64,000 nucleotides of DNA from CAVVGZ01 sp963841845 (GCA_963841845.1 CAWJEG010000010.1:1-64000), one strand, 5' to 3'. Shown: positions 28,207 to 38,129, counted from the stretch's first letter. The notes: generated by a model from the sequence alone, not told the origin. Translations and numbers: made by a program.

Positions 28207-29349
28207 ATCGGGATAATATTCAAAATTCTCTGCACGGTAGGGTTGCTTTTTCTTGTAATTCCGTTTCTGCTCATAATGAAACCGGTTATCTTTGACATAT
28301 GCTGTTATTTGCTTTTCTTCGAGATAACTGTAATTTTCTTCACTTCCATACCCCGCATCCGCTACCAGGTTCTTTGGATGCACCCCCAGCCATGTCTTGA
28401 ATTTCTCAAGATGTTCTTTCAAACAACTGGTGTCTCCCGCCCTGCGGTGCAAACTGTAGCCCAGGATGAATTGCTTTTGTGTCCCCAGTTGTATGTTATA
28501 TCCTGGCTTGAGCTGTCCGTTACGCATATAATCTTCTTTCATCCGCATAAAGGTCGCATCGGTGTCGGTCTTGGAAAAGTTATTTCGCCCTTCAAAGACT
28601 TCTTCATGCCATTCGTATTTCTCCATCCGGGGAATATAATCGCTTTCCAATGTCTTCTTGATTTTCTTTAGTTCTTTATCATCCGGTTTTTGTTTCAAGC
28701 GTTCATTGATCTTTCGGGCTGCTTCCTGCAGTTTCTCTGCATCAATTTCCTTCCCCTCTCCCACCTCTTCCAAATCCGCATCCCCATATTTTTCCTCTTC
28801 CGCTGCTTCTATCTCATCAATTTCTTCCATCAACTGCTTGACTTTCTCCCGCAGCTTGGCTTTGTTTTTCTCGGTGCTCTTTCGCCATACAAATGTGTAT
28901 CGGTTTGCGTTCGCTTCGATCTTGGTCCCATCCACAAAGTAACTCTCCAAATCCACATACCCCTCTTCCATCAACTGCTCAATGATCCCGTAGAATACTT
29001 CATCGATCACTGCTTTCATCACCTTCCCCCTGAATCGATTGATGGTGCGGTGATCCGGCCGATTCATCCCGCTCAGCCACATGTAATTCACATTCTCCCG
29101 CAGTTCTTTCGCTATCCTGCGCGATGAGAACACCCGCTGTGTATAGGCGTATACAATTACTTTCAATAGCATTTGAGGATCATAGGCACTTGTCCCACCC
29201 CCTTTGTATTGGCGTTCAAGTACCTTTTTATCAATTTCCTCTATCATTTTGTTCACCACTCGTACCAGGTGTCTTTCTGGGATTAGTTCTTCCAGGCTTG
29301 GTGGTAGGAGCATAGCTTGCTGTGGTTCATAGGGTTTGAAGGTTCTTTA
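28195..29349 (-). pseudogene. Truncated IS1182-like transposase
   Basis: The open part (ATG 29313) encodes 372 residues: LLPPSLEELIPERHLVRVVN, MNRPDHRTINRFRGK, the first catalytic Asp in YFVDGTKIEANANR and the second in NLVADAGYGSEENY. A charged coiled-coil insertion (about 150-220) separates them. The frame then stops at YRAENFEYYPDYSV, before the Cys-rich part and the third catalytic residue. The family's usual N-terminus (TFKPYEPQQAM) is readable in frame upstream to 29344, but TAA stands where its start codon should be. Both ends are therefore defective. An 8-bp direct repeat ATTAAACG (28194-28201 and 29349-29356) flanks it. Confidence 0.85.
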
Positions 29350-29369
29350 TTAAACGTGACGGGGGTTTC

Positions 29370-29579
29370 TTAATCTTCGACCACGAAACCAAGCTTAATC
29401 GTGACCTGCCACTGCTCCACATGATTGGTATCGACCCTGCCGCGGGTTTCCACAACCTCGAACCAGGCCATCTTGTGCACTGTTTTTGCTGCTTTCTCCA
29501 GCGCATTATTCACAGCATCTTCAATCGTTGTTTTGGACGTGCCGGTTAATTCAATAATTTTATATACAGTATCAGACAT
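29370..29579 (-). CDS. Dodecin
   Basis: A 69-residue flavin-binding dodecin, which forms 12-meric shells that store or sequester flavins. VYKIIELTGTSKTTIEDAVNNAL gives the first strand and helix (shown here in part only as the family start). The flavin-stacking Trp lies in KMAWFEVVETRGRV, and QWQVTIKLGFVVE is the last strand. Length and order are exactly those of the family. An SD-like AAGGAG lies just before ATG 29579. It is a single gene beside the transposase remnant. Confidence 0.93.
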   Translation of the reverse strand: MSDTVYKIIELTGTSKTTIEDAVNNALEKAAKTVHKMAWFEVVETRGRVDTNHVEQWQVTIKLGFVVED

Positions 29580-29781
29580 GGTATTCTCCTTATATGATGG
29601 ATTTATCTCAAGTTACTCATTGTAAAAACCACTGCCCCCAGCAGGATCCGGAGGAAATGAACAATCCTATTATAGAGCATTATGATCGATTCGTTATGGG
29701 CTAATGCTGAAAAAAAAACGTCAATCCGGCATTATGTTAAACTATTGGAAGAACGTCATTTAACCGAAAAGAGAGGAATGG

Positions 29782-30720
29782 ATGAAACCTTTTCGCAAAC
29801 ATGTGGCGCTGGCAATTGACGGGGGAGGAATCAGAGGAATTATTGCCACCCGGGCACTTTCTTTACTGGAAGACTATCTGCATCTGGAATCCCCGTCCAT
29901 CTTTCAGCTGTTAGCAGGAACATCAACCGGTGCGATCATTTCTGGCGGTATCGCCTGCGGATTGAGCGCCAGTAAAATGACCGGATTATACAGGGATTTA
30001 GGAAAACTCGTTTTCCGCAAAAACTGGCGGACTTTATTCTTCCCGGTCAGCCGATACCGCTACCCGCATGAACCCCTGGAAGGTATATTAAATAAACACA
30101 TGGGGGACAGGACGGTTGGAGAGTTGTGGGATAAAAATCCCCCTATCGACCTGGTGATTACAACGTTTGACCTGGTCCACAACAAAACCCGCTTCATCAA
30201 ACCATGGAAAGAAGAATATCAAAACTGGTCGTTGGTCAACGCGGTCCTGGCATCCAGTTCCGTGCCCACTTATTTCCCGGTCAGGGACGGCTGCTACGTG
30301 GATGGCGGGGTGGGATCCTATGCCAATCCATGCTACCTGGCGGCATATGAGGCGATATTTTGCCTCGGGTGGGAACCAGCCGAAACAACCCTGATCAGCC
30401 TGGGTACCGGGCGCGGACCCTTTAAAATGGCTGCCGGGCAGGCTGACCATTTCTATGCATGGCAGTGGATCAGACCGGTGCTGGGGGCTTTCCTGCAGTC
30501 AGCAGACGACCAACAAGTGCACCTGGTGGATACATTTTTTAACCAGGTGGATTTCCGCCGCTTCCAGGTTGACCTGCAGCAGCCAATCGAAATGGATGAC
30601 CCCAAGCCAATTGACCAGCTGCTCGGGTACGGGGATGAGCTGGGAATGATGATGCTGAACAACGTGACTGACCGCGCCATGGATGTGGTCATTCCCAAAG
30701 CAAAGGTAGGCAAATTGTAA
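29782..30720 (+). CDS. Patatin-like phospholipase
   Basis: A 312-residue cytoplasmic or peripheral lipid acyl hydrolase with a Ser-Asp dyad. The oxyanion loop is DGGGIRGI (about residues 14-21), the nucleophile is in GTSTGAI, and the Asp is in YVDGGVGSYANP. The C-terminal region (DFRRFQVDL...MDDPKPIDQL) matches CapV/patatin relatives. SD GAGAGG precedes ATG 29782. No cyclase or other defence gene lies near it, so a general lipase role is more likely than an immune effector. Confidence 0.9.
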   Translation: MKPFRKHVALAIDGGGIRGIIATRALSLLEDYLHLESPSIFQLLAGTSTGAIISGGIACGLSASKMTGLYRDLGKLVFRKNWRTLFFPVSRYRYPHEPLEGILNKHMGDRTVGELWDKNPPIDLVITTFDLVHNKTRFIKPWKEEYQNWSLVNAVLASSSVPTYFPVRDGCYVDGGVGSYANPCYLAAYEAIFCLGWEPAETTLISLGTGRGPFKMAAGQADHFYAWQWIRPVLGAFLQSADDQQVHLVDTFFNQVDFRRFQVDLQQPIEMDDPKPIDQLLGYGDELGMMMLNNVTDRAMDVVIPKAKVGKL

Positions 30721-30822
30721 AACGCCTGCAGTGAAAATATAGATTTGTGCCCGAATATCTAAAAGAATACCCAACCACAATCCTGGCTGCAGTAATTGAC
30801 CAGCGGTAACCGTTTCCGGATA

Positions 30823-31926
30823 TTACAAAGGTGACTGCAGTCCAAAATCCGATGCAATCCGGCGCAGCTGCCCGGCGAGTTTTGCAGGGACGGGAATGCC
30901 CTTGATTGACCTTTCCCTGGCTTTTTCAAATTCCGGTTCACCATGAATAACAATGCGTTCTTCCCCCAATGCTTTCGGCGAATCCTTCAGGCGCTGCTGC
31001 AGCTCGTCCATGTCCTTTTTAAAATCCTGCAAAGGACGGAATGCTTCGATGCGGATGGCGCCAAATAAATGGCCAATCCCGGCAGGGAGGGGCTGACCGT
31101 CAGGGGTTGAGGGATACATTAAATCCGCAAACAATGAGCCGGGCAGCACACCGCACAGGATGTCCACCATGAGCATCAAGCCATAACCCTTATGGCCCCC
31201 CAGCAGTTTTCCAGCGCCTCCGAGCGGAAGAAGCCCGCCCATCTGGGGACCTTTGCCAACATCCCTGACAACGTGCTCCGGCTGCCGGGTTGGCAATCCC
31301 TGGGGATCTACCGCCCATCCCAATTCCAACGGCTGGCTGGCGCGGGCATGCAGCTCAATCTTTCCATAGGGGATCACACTTGTGGCCATATCCAGGACAA
31401 AAGGCAACTGTTTTCCAGCCGGGGCTGCCAGGGCGATTGGATTGGTACCCAGGATAGCCTGGCGTCCATAAGTTGGCACCGCAAACGGGTAGGAATTGGT
31501 GAGAGAAATACCAATGCAGTCGTGGGCAAGGGCCATCATGGCATAATACCCGGCGATTCCATAGTGATTGGAATTTTTTACCAGGACCAACCCGATGCCA
31601 TGCTCTTTTGCGTTGCTGACAGCCAGCTGCATGGCGCGGTAGGAAACCGGCGGTCCCATGCCACCACCTGCATCCACCAATGCCGTAACAGTGGTTTCCT
31701 GAACGATGGAGGCGCGGTCACCAGGTTTTATCCAGCCCTTCTGAAGCCCATCGAGGTAAAAATGAAGGCGGGCTATACCGTGGCTGTCAATGCCGCGCAG
31801 GTCTGCGGCGATGAGCACGTCGGCGGTGATGGCGGCATCCTCTGCAGACAGTCCCGCTTTTTGAAATACATCAATACAGAATTTTGTTAAATCCGGAGCA
31901 GGAACGGTTAGAATCTCATTTTCCAT
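30823..31926 (-). CDS. Ldh-family (malate/L-lactate/ureidoglycolate type) NAD(P) oxidoreductase
   Basis: A 367-residue member of the LDH2/MDG2 family, distinct from classical Rossmann dehydrogenases. Motifs: ADLRGIDSHGIARL (substrate site His), VKNSNHYGIAGYY, YGRQAILGTNPIALAAP and LGGHKGYGLMLMVDIL. It reduces or oxidises 2-hydroxy or 2-imino acids with NAD(P); the substrate cannot be told. The lactam or imine reductases of the same family are an alternative. SD GTGAGG is near ATG 31926. It is convergent with the patatin gene. Confidence 0.9.
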   Translation of the reverse strand: MENEILTVPAPDLTKFCIDVFQKAGLSAEDAAITADVLIAADLRGIDSHGIARLHFYLDGLQKGWIKPGDRASIVQETTVTALVDAGGGMGPPVSYRAMQLAVSNAKEHGIGLVLVKNSNHYGIAGYYAMMALAHDCIGISLTNSYPFAVPTYGRQAILGTNPIALAAPAGKQLPFVLDMATSVIPYGKIELHARASQPLELGWAVDPQGLPTRQPEHVVRDVGKGPQMGGLLPLGGAGKLLGGHKGYGLMLMVDILCGVLPGSLFADLMYPSTPDGQPLPAGIGHLFGAIRIEAFRPLQDFKKDMDELQQRLKDSPKALGEERIVIHGEPEFEKARERSIKGIPVPAKLAGQLRRIASDFGLQSPL

Positions 31927-32030
31927 ATAGCCTCACATAGAAGTAGTAATTTTTCTTCCTGTTATTCCCGAATATCCCAATGGTTCATCCAGGATTCCAG
32001 GTGCTGCTTGAAGCACTTAATACAGTCTCA

Positions 32031-33322
32031 TTAAAATCCGAAGGCGTAATAGTAAATAATATAGAGAATGCTGGCTGTGAAACAGGTTGCCAGCATGACT
32101 GGTGTGCCGCGTTTCAACCAGATCATCGGGGTAATGGGATGGCGGGTGCGCTCCGATAAAGAATAAACAACGATGTTGGCTGTCGAGCCGATGACAGTGC
32201 CGTTGCCGCCAAAACCAGCTCCAAAGACCAGGGCCCACCACAGGGGGGCAATATCGATGCCGCGTTTTTCCAAGATTTTCGATAACCGGAATTAATGCAA
32301 TGGTGATCGGGACATTATCCACGACGGCAGAAAGAATTGCGCTTACCCATAATAGCCCGACTCCCATAACCAGGAGGCTCTGCGAGGCTGCACCAGCAAT
32401 CAGTTCGGATAGAGACTGCAGTACACCGGCAGCCTCCATGCCCCCCACAATGACAAATAAAGCCCCAAAAAAGATGAGCACGTTCCATTCGATCAATTTA
32501 AGGGTTTCTGTCATATTCGGGCGCAGCCAAAGCAGACCGAGCGCAGCCGCACCCAAGGCTACAAAAGACGGGGAAATATGCAGTTTTTCTTCCAACAGGA
32601 AGAATAACAATGCAAAGCCAATCACAATGAGCACTTTAATGGCTGAGCGGGGCTGCTTCAAGGCTTCGCGGGGATTTAACTTTAATACTGCTTCCGTGTC
32701 AGGAATCATCGTACGGAACTCTTTCCGGAACAAGAAGATATAAAAGTCCCAGGGCAACCAACCATGAACCCAGAACGATAGGGAAGGAGTATACAAGATA
32801 ATCACTAAAGGTGAACCCAGCCGCGGATGCAATCAAGATATTGGGCGGGTCGCCCACCAGGGTGGCTGCCCCGGCGGTATCTGACAGGATGGCTTCGCTC
32901 AGCAGGTATGGCAGGGAGCTGATGCCCAGGATTTCACAGATTAAAATCGTTACTGGAGCGATTAACACCACGGTGGTAACGTTATCCAGAAACATGGACA
33001 GGATGCTGGTAGCTGTGCCCAGCATCACCAGCAGGCGCACCGGGTTGCCTTTCGAAAGCCTGCCCACCCAGACAGCCAGGGCCTCAAAAAAACCAGTCGG
33101 TTCCAAAAGCGCCACCAATATCATCATTCCCATAAGAAGACCGAGGGTGTTGGTATCGATGGATGCCGCCGCCTGTTCTTCGCTGTAAAATCCAAAAATA
33201 ATGCCGGCAGCAACCATGATAACCGCCCCGGCCAGGGCAATGATGGTGCGGTGCACTTTCTCGGAAAAAATGATGATCAAGGAAATGATAAAAATGGCAG
33301 TGGAGACAATTTCAGCGGTCAT
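32031..33322 (-). CDS. ArsB/NhaD-family (SLC13-like) ion transporter, two frameshifts
   Basis: About 430 residues when joined, with 10-12 membrane helices. LGLLMGMMILVALLEPTGFF and SMFLDNVTTVVLIAPVT mark the first half, and LVGDPPNILIAS is the family's pore motif. The second half repeats this as SAVVDNVPITIALIPV and GGNGTVIGSTANIVV. The frame changes near 32750 and again near 32270; both equal one inserted base. Ion (Na+/H+, arsenite or dicarboxylate) cannot be assigned. SD AAGGAA precedes ATG 33322. It lies 26 bp downstream of the CBS protein gene, probably in the same transcript. Confidence 0.85.
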
Positions 33323-33347
33323 TCAATGCATTCCTTAATGGATATTA

Positions 33348-33824
33348 TCAGTCTTCAAGTTTCCAGCTGCGCATCAGAGCTGTCCCGATATCAACATGGG
33401 AAGCGATGCCAACCAGGTGACCCTGTGCGTCCACTACCGGGATATCGCGCAAACCAAAGTTCCGTTTGCTGGCAGCAGCATAAAGCAGGCTGTCCCCCTC
33501 CTCCACAAACACGGGGGCGGTCATGATCTCGCCGATAGGGCGCCTGAGATCAGCCGGATCCGGTGTGCGGGCTTCAACGGCACCCAGGTCGTGGACAAAG
33601 GAGAAACGATCCATGAGATGGACAAAGTCGGGCATCACCAGGGAAAGGATGGTATCCATGGTCACCAGCCCAACCAGCTTGTTCTGGGAATCAACGACAG
33701 GCAGGGTACCGATATGGTTTTCAAGAAAAAGCCTGACGGCATCATGGACAAAGGCATCCTCGCAGATGGAAATCACCCTGCCTTTCATACTCTGACCGAT
33801 GGTTACTGGATGATGGTCTTTCAT
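33348..33824 (-). CDS. Two-CBS-domain protein
   Basis: A 158-residue protein with a pair of CBS modules that bind adenosine nucleotides. The first has FVHDAVRLFLENHIGTLPVVD and LVGLVTMDTIL; the second has DSLLYAAASKRNF, RDIPVVDAQGHLVGI and SHVDIGTAL. ATG 33824 has AGAGGA upstream; a GTG one codon before is also possible. It is likely a regulatory partner of the transporter encoded immediately downstream. Confidence 0.88.
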   Translation of the reverse strand: MKDHHPVTIGQSMKGRVISICEDAFVHDAVRLFLENHIGTLPVVDSQNKLVGLVTMDTILSLVMPDFVHLMDRFSFVHDLGAVEARTPDPADLRRPIGEIMTAPVFVEEGDSLLYAAASKRNFGLRDIPVVDAQGHLVGIASHVDIGTALMRSWKLED

Positions 33825-33955
33825 CACAATCCTCTTTTCTTGTCCGGTAACACCCCAACCCGGCGCTACATCATTAATTGCGGATCATCTACCAATTCAG
33901 CAAAAATGCAGCCTTGCGCCAGGGAAAACAAGCGATAACAATTATGAGGGGAAGC

Positions 33956-34639
33956 CTAAATCGAAAGACTTTCCCCGGGTTTAAGTTTTTGGGCCTGGGT
34001 ATATGTCATTTGATTGACCTGCAGACACCAGGTATCCACATCCTGTTTAATATTTTCCCAGGTGTCATAATGCATCGGAACGACAATCCTGGGATTGAGC
34101 AGCCTGACCGCCCGCATAGCGTCAACGGGACCCATGGTGTAGTTATCACCTATCGGCAGAACCGCCAGGTATAATCCCTCCTCGCCGATGAGGGTCATAT
34201 CCCCAAATAAACCGGTATCCCCGGCGAAATACAGTTTTTTACCGTCCTGAAGGGTCAGAAGAAAACCGGCAGGATTGCCGCCGTAGGAACCATCCGGTAA
34301 AGCCGATCCGTGCAGCGCCATGGTGAGCTTGAGGTAACCAAAGGGATGCTGGTGGCCTCCGCCAATGTGCTGTGAATGGATTTTAACGTCCTGTTTGGAA
34401 AGCCAGCGGCAGATTTCAGAGTTCGAAATGACTACTGCACCTGTGCGTTTGGAAATGGCCACTGCGTCGCCGATATGATCGCTGTGCCCGTGTGTCACCA
34501 GGAGGTAATCGGCCTGGACCTGATCTGCTGTGGCTGCGGCGGCAGGGTTTCCGGAAAAATAGGGGTCAATCAACAGGCGGTATCCGCCCGTCTCCAGCCC
34601 CCAGGTGGCATGACCGTACCAGGTTAATTTGGATGCCAT
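33956..34639 (-). CDS. Metallo-beta-lactamase-fold hydrolase (UPF0173 type)
   Basis: A 227-residue metal-dependent hydrolase. The opening SKLTWYGHATWGLETGG with LLIDPYFSGNP, the zinc motif VTHGHSDHIGD, GDTGLFGDM and the late His in VVPMHYDTWE match the UPF0173/YtkL group. The physiological substrate of the group is unsettled. ATG 34639 is chosen because GAGGAGG stands directly before it. Confidence 0.88.
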   Translation of the reverse strand: MASKLTWYGHATWGLETGGYRLLIDPYFSGNPAAAATADQVQADYLLVTHGHSDHIGDAVAISKRTGAVVISNSEICRWLSKQDVKIHSQHIGGGHQHPFGYLKLTMALHGSALPDGSYGGNPAGFLLTLQDGKKLYFAGDTGLFGDMTLIGEEGLYLAVLPIGDNYTMGPVDAMRAVRLLNPRIVVPMHYDTWENIKQDVDTWCLQVNQMTYTQAQKLKPGESLSI

Positions 34640-34845
34640 ATCATCCTCCTCGCAATTTAACGGGTTGTATCCCAATCCATTTGTTTAATGGAAGTTCAGA
34701 TACAATAATCATAACGGATGACGGGCTTTCATGCAAACCTGCCCATCTTAGCAGGACGATTGCGGTATAAGGCGGGGTTTCCGGCTGAAAGCAGGGAGAT
34801 TTAATTCCCGTTTGGTGTTATGGAATTATCCAGAAAGGGTTGACC

Positions 34846-35844
34846 ATGCAGTACAGGCAGCTGGGCAGAAGCGGAATGATGGTATCTCCATTGATCCTGG
34901 GCGGCTTTAATTTTGGCGGACCCACGGCGGAAAAGGAATCGATAGAGATTATCAACACCGCCCTGGAAGCCGGGATCAATATGATTGATACGGCGGACAT
35001 GTATTACGGCGGTGAAAGCGAACGGATTACCGGCAAAGCGCTGAAAGATAACGGGAAACGCCAACAGGTTATCCTGGCAAGCAAAGTGGGCTGGCGCACT
35101 GGAGATGGCCCCAATGACGGAGGGGCTTCGCGTTATCACATCCTGCGCAGCGCCGAGGCATCCCTGCGCCGGCTGCAGTGCGAAACGATTGACCTGTACC
35201 AGCTGCACCGCCCATTTTTTAATATCCCCCAGGAAGAAACCCTGCGCGCTTTCGATGACCTGATCCGCTCCGGTAAAGTGCGGGCCATTGGGAGTTCCAC
35301 CTTCCCAGCCTGGGCGTTGATGGAAAGCATGGCAATCAGCGAGAAATATGGATTGAACCGCATGATCAGCGAACAGCCTCCCTTCAACCTGCTCGACCGG
35401 CGCATTGAAAACGAGCTGATCCCGCTGTGCCAGCGCTATGGGGTGGCAGTCATCCCCTGGGCGCCGTTAGCCTCCGGCATCCTGGCAGGCCGCTACCAGA
35501 GCGCAGCTGAAATGTCCCCTGATACACGCGGCGGCAGGCTGGGGGGAGCCTATGCAGCCCGGGTTAATCCCGCCGGCATTGAGATTGGCCTGGAGGTAGC
35601 AAGAATGGCGCAGGAGCGCGGCATGAGCGCCGCCCAGCTGGCCCTGCTGTGGGTGAAGGACCATCCCGGGATCACCGCCCCGATCATCGGTCCGCGCACA
35701 CTGGCGCACCTGGAAGAGGCATTGGCGGTGATGGAGATGCATTTGAAGGAGGAAGACCGGCCGCTCTTCGATGAGCTGGTGCACCCCGGGAATTTTGCGG
35801 CCGATTTCCACAATACCAGCGGGTGGACGAAGGCTTCGCTGTAA
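34846..35844 (+). CDS. Aldo/keto reductase
   Basis: A 332-residue NADPH-dependent TIM-barrel reductase. Visible signatures: RQLGRSGMMVSPLILGGFNFGG, the catalytic Asp and Tyr in MIDTADMYYGGESE, the Lys in ILASKVGWR, IDLYQLHRP, and the nucleotide-binding IIGPRTLAHLEEAL. SD AGAAAGGG stands seven bases before ATG 34846; the TTG at 34840 is less likely. After the TAA the same frame stays open for 36 more codons to 35953, which I do not annotate as a gene. Confidence 0.92.
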   Translation: MQYRQLGRSGMMVSPLILGGFNFGGPTAEKESIEIINTALEAGINMIDTADMYYGGESERITGKALKDNGKRQQVILASKVGWRTGDGPNDGGASRYHILRSAEASLRRLQCETIDLYQLHRPFFNIPQEETLRAFDDLIRSGKVRAIGSSTFPAWALMESMAISEKYGLNRMISEQPPFNLLDRRIENELIPLCQRYGVAVIPWAPLASGILAGRYQSAAEMSPDTRGGRLGGAYAARVNPAGIEIGLEVARMAQERGMSAAQLALLWVKDHPGITAPIIGPRTLAHLEEALAVMEMHLKEEDRPLFDELVHPGNFAADFHNTSGWTKASL

Positions 35845-35961
35845 GGGGTGCGGGTCGCCCAGGGGCTTAAGGATTGGCACATTGGTGAAATGGCGGAAAT
35901 TTCCAGGCTGTTGTGCCCGCGGATTCAGGAGGTGAAACCCAACAACAACGACTAAATCTCT

Positions 35962-35970
35962 TGCTATAAT
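35962..35970 (+). promoter_or_regulatory. Extended -10 promoter of the XdhC-family gene
   Basis: TGCTATAAT is a perfect TGn-TATAAT extended -10. The start site would be near 35977, leaving a leader of about 27 nt that contains the SD AGGAG at 35991-35995. Confidence 0.6.
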
Positions 35971-36003
35971 CAAATCACGGGAATCGTTGCAGGAGCAGAG
36001 ACT

Positions 36004-37056
36004 ATGCGGGAAATCTTGGCACAAATCAATACCTGGCAGCAGCAGGGCAAGGAGGCTGCCCTGGCGACCATTGTGGCGGCGTACGGTTCTGCACCGCGCC
36101 CGCTGGGTTCCAAGATGGCTATTTCCTCGGCAGGGGAGATCACCGGATCGGTCAGCGGCGGCTGCGTGGAGGGCGCCGTGGCAGAAGAAGCCCTGCAGGT
36201 GCTTCACAGCAGGCAGCCCAAATTGTTAAAGTTTGGCATCAGCGATGAGACGGCCTGGAATGTGGGTCTGACCTGCGGCGGGACGATCGAGGTCTTTGTC
36301 GAGGTGCTCGACTGGCAAATCCTGGGGGTATTACAGGAAAGCCTGCAAAAGGAACAACTCATCGCCCAGGTAACAGCAGTCGGTGTGGATGGATCAGGCG
36401 GCAGGATGCTGGTTTGGCCAGACAATAATCATACCGGCAGCCTGGGTTCAGACCAGCTGGATCACCAGGCGCTGAAGCTGGCAAGGGAGCACTTTCAGAC
36501 GCAGCAGAACGGCCGTGAGATCGTTCAAACCGGATCGGGAGAGGCGGACCTGTTTATCGAGGTGTTCCCGCCGCCCCCCAGGCTGGTGGTCATCGGGGCA
36601 GTGCATATCGCCATCCCGCTGGTGAGCATGGCCAAACTGCTGGGATTCCACACCACGGTCATTGACCCGCGCAAATCCTTTGCCACGCGGGAGCGCTTCC
36701 CGCACCCGGATGAACTGATCACGAAGTGGCCCGATAAAGCGCTGGCAGGACTCACCCTGGACGAAGGCACTTACCTGGTAACTTTAAGCCACGATGACAA
36801 GCTGGATGTGCCGGCATTGAAAACAGCACTGGACCATCCCGTGCGCTATATCGGTGCGCTGGGTTCACGAAAAACCCATGCAAAGCGGGTGGAGGCTTTG
36901 CTGGAGGCGGGAGTGGATCCCGAACAAATCGGGCGCATCCACACACCGGTTGGCCTGGATATCGGCTCAATTTACCCGGAGGAGATTGCCCTGGCGGTGA
37001 TGGCTGAGATTGTGGCAGCCCGGCGGGGAAAAATCAGCGGGTCCTGTGAGGACTAG
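36004..37056 (+). CDS. XdhC/CoxI family protein
   Basis: A 350-residue molybdenum-hydroxylase maturation factor family member. The N-terminal XdhC domain has ALATIVAAYGSAPRPLGSKM, SGGCVEGAVAEEA and GLTCGGTIEVFVE. The C-terminal Rossmann-like domain has RLVVIGAVHIAIPL (a variant of the usual GAGHV), YIGALGSRKTHAKR and GLDIGSIYPEEIALAVMAEI. Members insert or protect the sulfurated Mo-cofactor. No xanthine dehydrogenase or CO dehydrogenase gene lies in the window, so the client is unknown. Its end overlaps the convergent CPBP gene by four bases. Confidence 0.92.
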   Translation: MREILAQINTWQQQGKEAALATIVAAYGSAPRPLGSKMAISSAGEITGSVSGGCVEGAVAEEALQVLHSRQPKLLKFGISDETAWNVGLTCGGTIEVFVEVLDWQILGVLQESLQKEQLIAQVTAVGVDGSGGRMLVWPDNNHTGSLGSDQLDHQALKLAREHFQTQQNGREIVQTGSGEADLFIEVFPPPPRLVVIGAVHIAIPLVSMAKLLGFHTTVIDPRKSFATRERFPHPDELITKWPDKALAGLTLDEGTYLVTLSHDDKLDVPALKTALDHPVRYIGALGSRKTHAKRVEALLEAGVDPEQIGRIHTPVGLDIGSIYPEEIALAVMAEIVAARRGKISGSCED

Positions 37057-38129
37057 AGCTGCGTACCGGGAGGAATTTCACCCATTTCGCCAGGCAGGTC
37101 CCCTTCTTCCATGGCCAGTTCGGTATCCCCGGCAGGCAGGTCCTTTTCTTCCAAGGTAGCCCCGGTAACCTCGCCAGGCAGGATTGCTTCCTTGACAGGT
37201 TCCTCCCCGTAATCCAGGGTCGGGTTCTGGAAGAAAAACATCCACAGGACAACAACTGTAAAGGCCAGGGATCCCACGATACCGGCCGGTGTCGGTCCCA
37301 GCAAGGGGTTGGGCTGCCCCATAACCAGGAGCAAACCCAGGCCGGCAATGCCGTTGATGGCACTATGGCCGATCACCGCCGGCCACACGCTGCGGCCGCG
37401 CAGGCTGACCCAGCCCAGGAACACACTCCACAGGAACATGATCCACAGCGTCATCAGCAGGCCGGCCCAGGGGTACCCGCCATAATCAACTCCGTAATTA
37501 TGTCCCATGGCAACCAGCGGCCAGTGCCAGACCCCCCATACCAGCCCCATCAGCAGGGAGGCTTTCCGCCAGCCAAGGGGCATCAGCTTGGGCAGCAGGT
37601 AAGCGCGCCAGCCAAACTCCTCACCAAGGGTGGCGAGGGAGTTCAACACGGGGGAAATCAGCAATGCCTGCAGGGTCTGGATAAGTACAATCATCCAGGG
37701 GTTAAAAACAGGGATATTCTGAGCGGCGGCACCAGCGGCACCCTGGAGCATTTGCTGGATGGTTTTTAATTCCGGGTCGTAATATTGGGGGAAAAACAGG
37801 AAAAATATTCCAATCCCTGCAAGAGTCAAAAGACCCGGTGCGAACCAGGCGATTAACCAGAACGGCCAGCCCTTTTTAATTCTCGGGCGCAGGTAAAGGT
37901 GCTGCCAGCCTTCTGCGGTGAACGCCCGGGTTAGCAGGTTGGCTACTGCGGGGGCACCCATATAAAATATTGCCAGCAGGGGGATTGCCAGGGGAATCTT
38001 GGTGCCCGGGATCAGCTGGCCATGCAGATAACCCCCGGTAAAATACACAACCAGGGCAACCAGCCAGGCAATGGAAAATGCAATAGCGATGAAGATAGTA
38101 ATTCTTTTAAGTTCCAGTTGTTTTGCCAT
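37053..38129 (-). CDS. CPBP-family intramembrane metalloprotease with acidic repeat tail
   Basis: A 358-residue membrane protease related to Rce1/CAAX proteases. About eight helices. The catalytic motifs are EEFGWRAYLLPKL, GVWHWPL and VIGHSAING. The last 50 or so residues form a hydrophilic tail with imperfect repeats of a LEEKDLPAGD / MEEGDLPGEM type, unusual for the family. I chose ATG 38129, where GGAAAGAAATCCT precedes it; the frame stays open to 38204. The gene ends convergently with the XdhC gene. Confidence 0.85.
   Translation of the reverse strand: MAKQLELKRITIFIAIAFSIAWLVALVVYFTGGYLHGQLIPGTKIPLAIPLLAIFYMGAPAVANLLTRAFTAEGWQHLYLRPRIKKGWPFWLIAWFAPGLLTLAGIGIFFLFFPQYYDPELKTIQQMLQGAAGAAAQNIPVFNPWMIVLIQTLQALLISPVLNSLATLGEEFGWRAYLLPKLMPLGWRKASLLMGLVWGVWHWPLVAMGHNYGVDYGGYPWAGLLMTLWIMFLWSVFLGWVSLRGRSVWPAVIGHSAINGIAGLGLLLVMGQPNPLLGPTPAGIVGSLAFTVVVLWMFFFQNPTLDYGEEPVKEAILPGEVTGATLEEKDLPAGDTELAMEEGDLPGEMGEIPPGTQL

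Noticed and set aside
28243..29315. Long plus-strand frames opposite the transposase
   Set aside because: They are antisense reflections of a strongly biased transposase gene.
28194..29356. 8-bp direct repeats as a certain target-site duplication
   Set aside because: The sequences just inside the repeats are not inverted copies of each other and the transposase is incomplete, so deletion microhomology is equally likely.
29782..30720. Patatin-like protein as a CBASS-type immune effector
   Set aside because: No nucleotidyltransferase, ubiquitin-like or other CBASS gene adjoins it; ordinary lipase architecture explains it.
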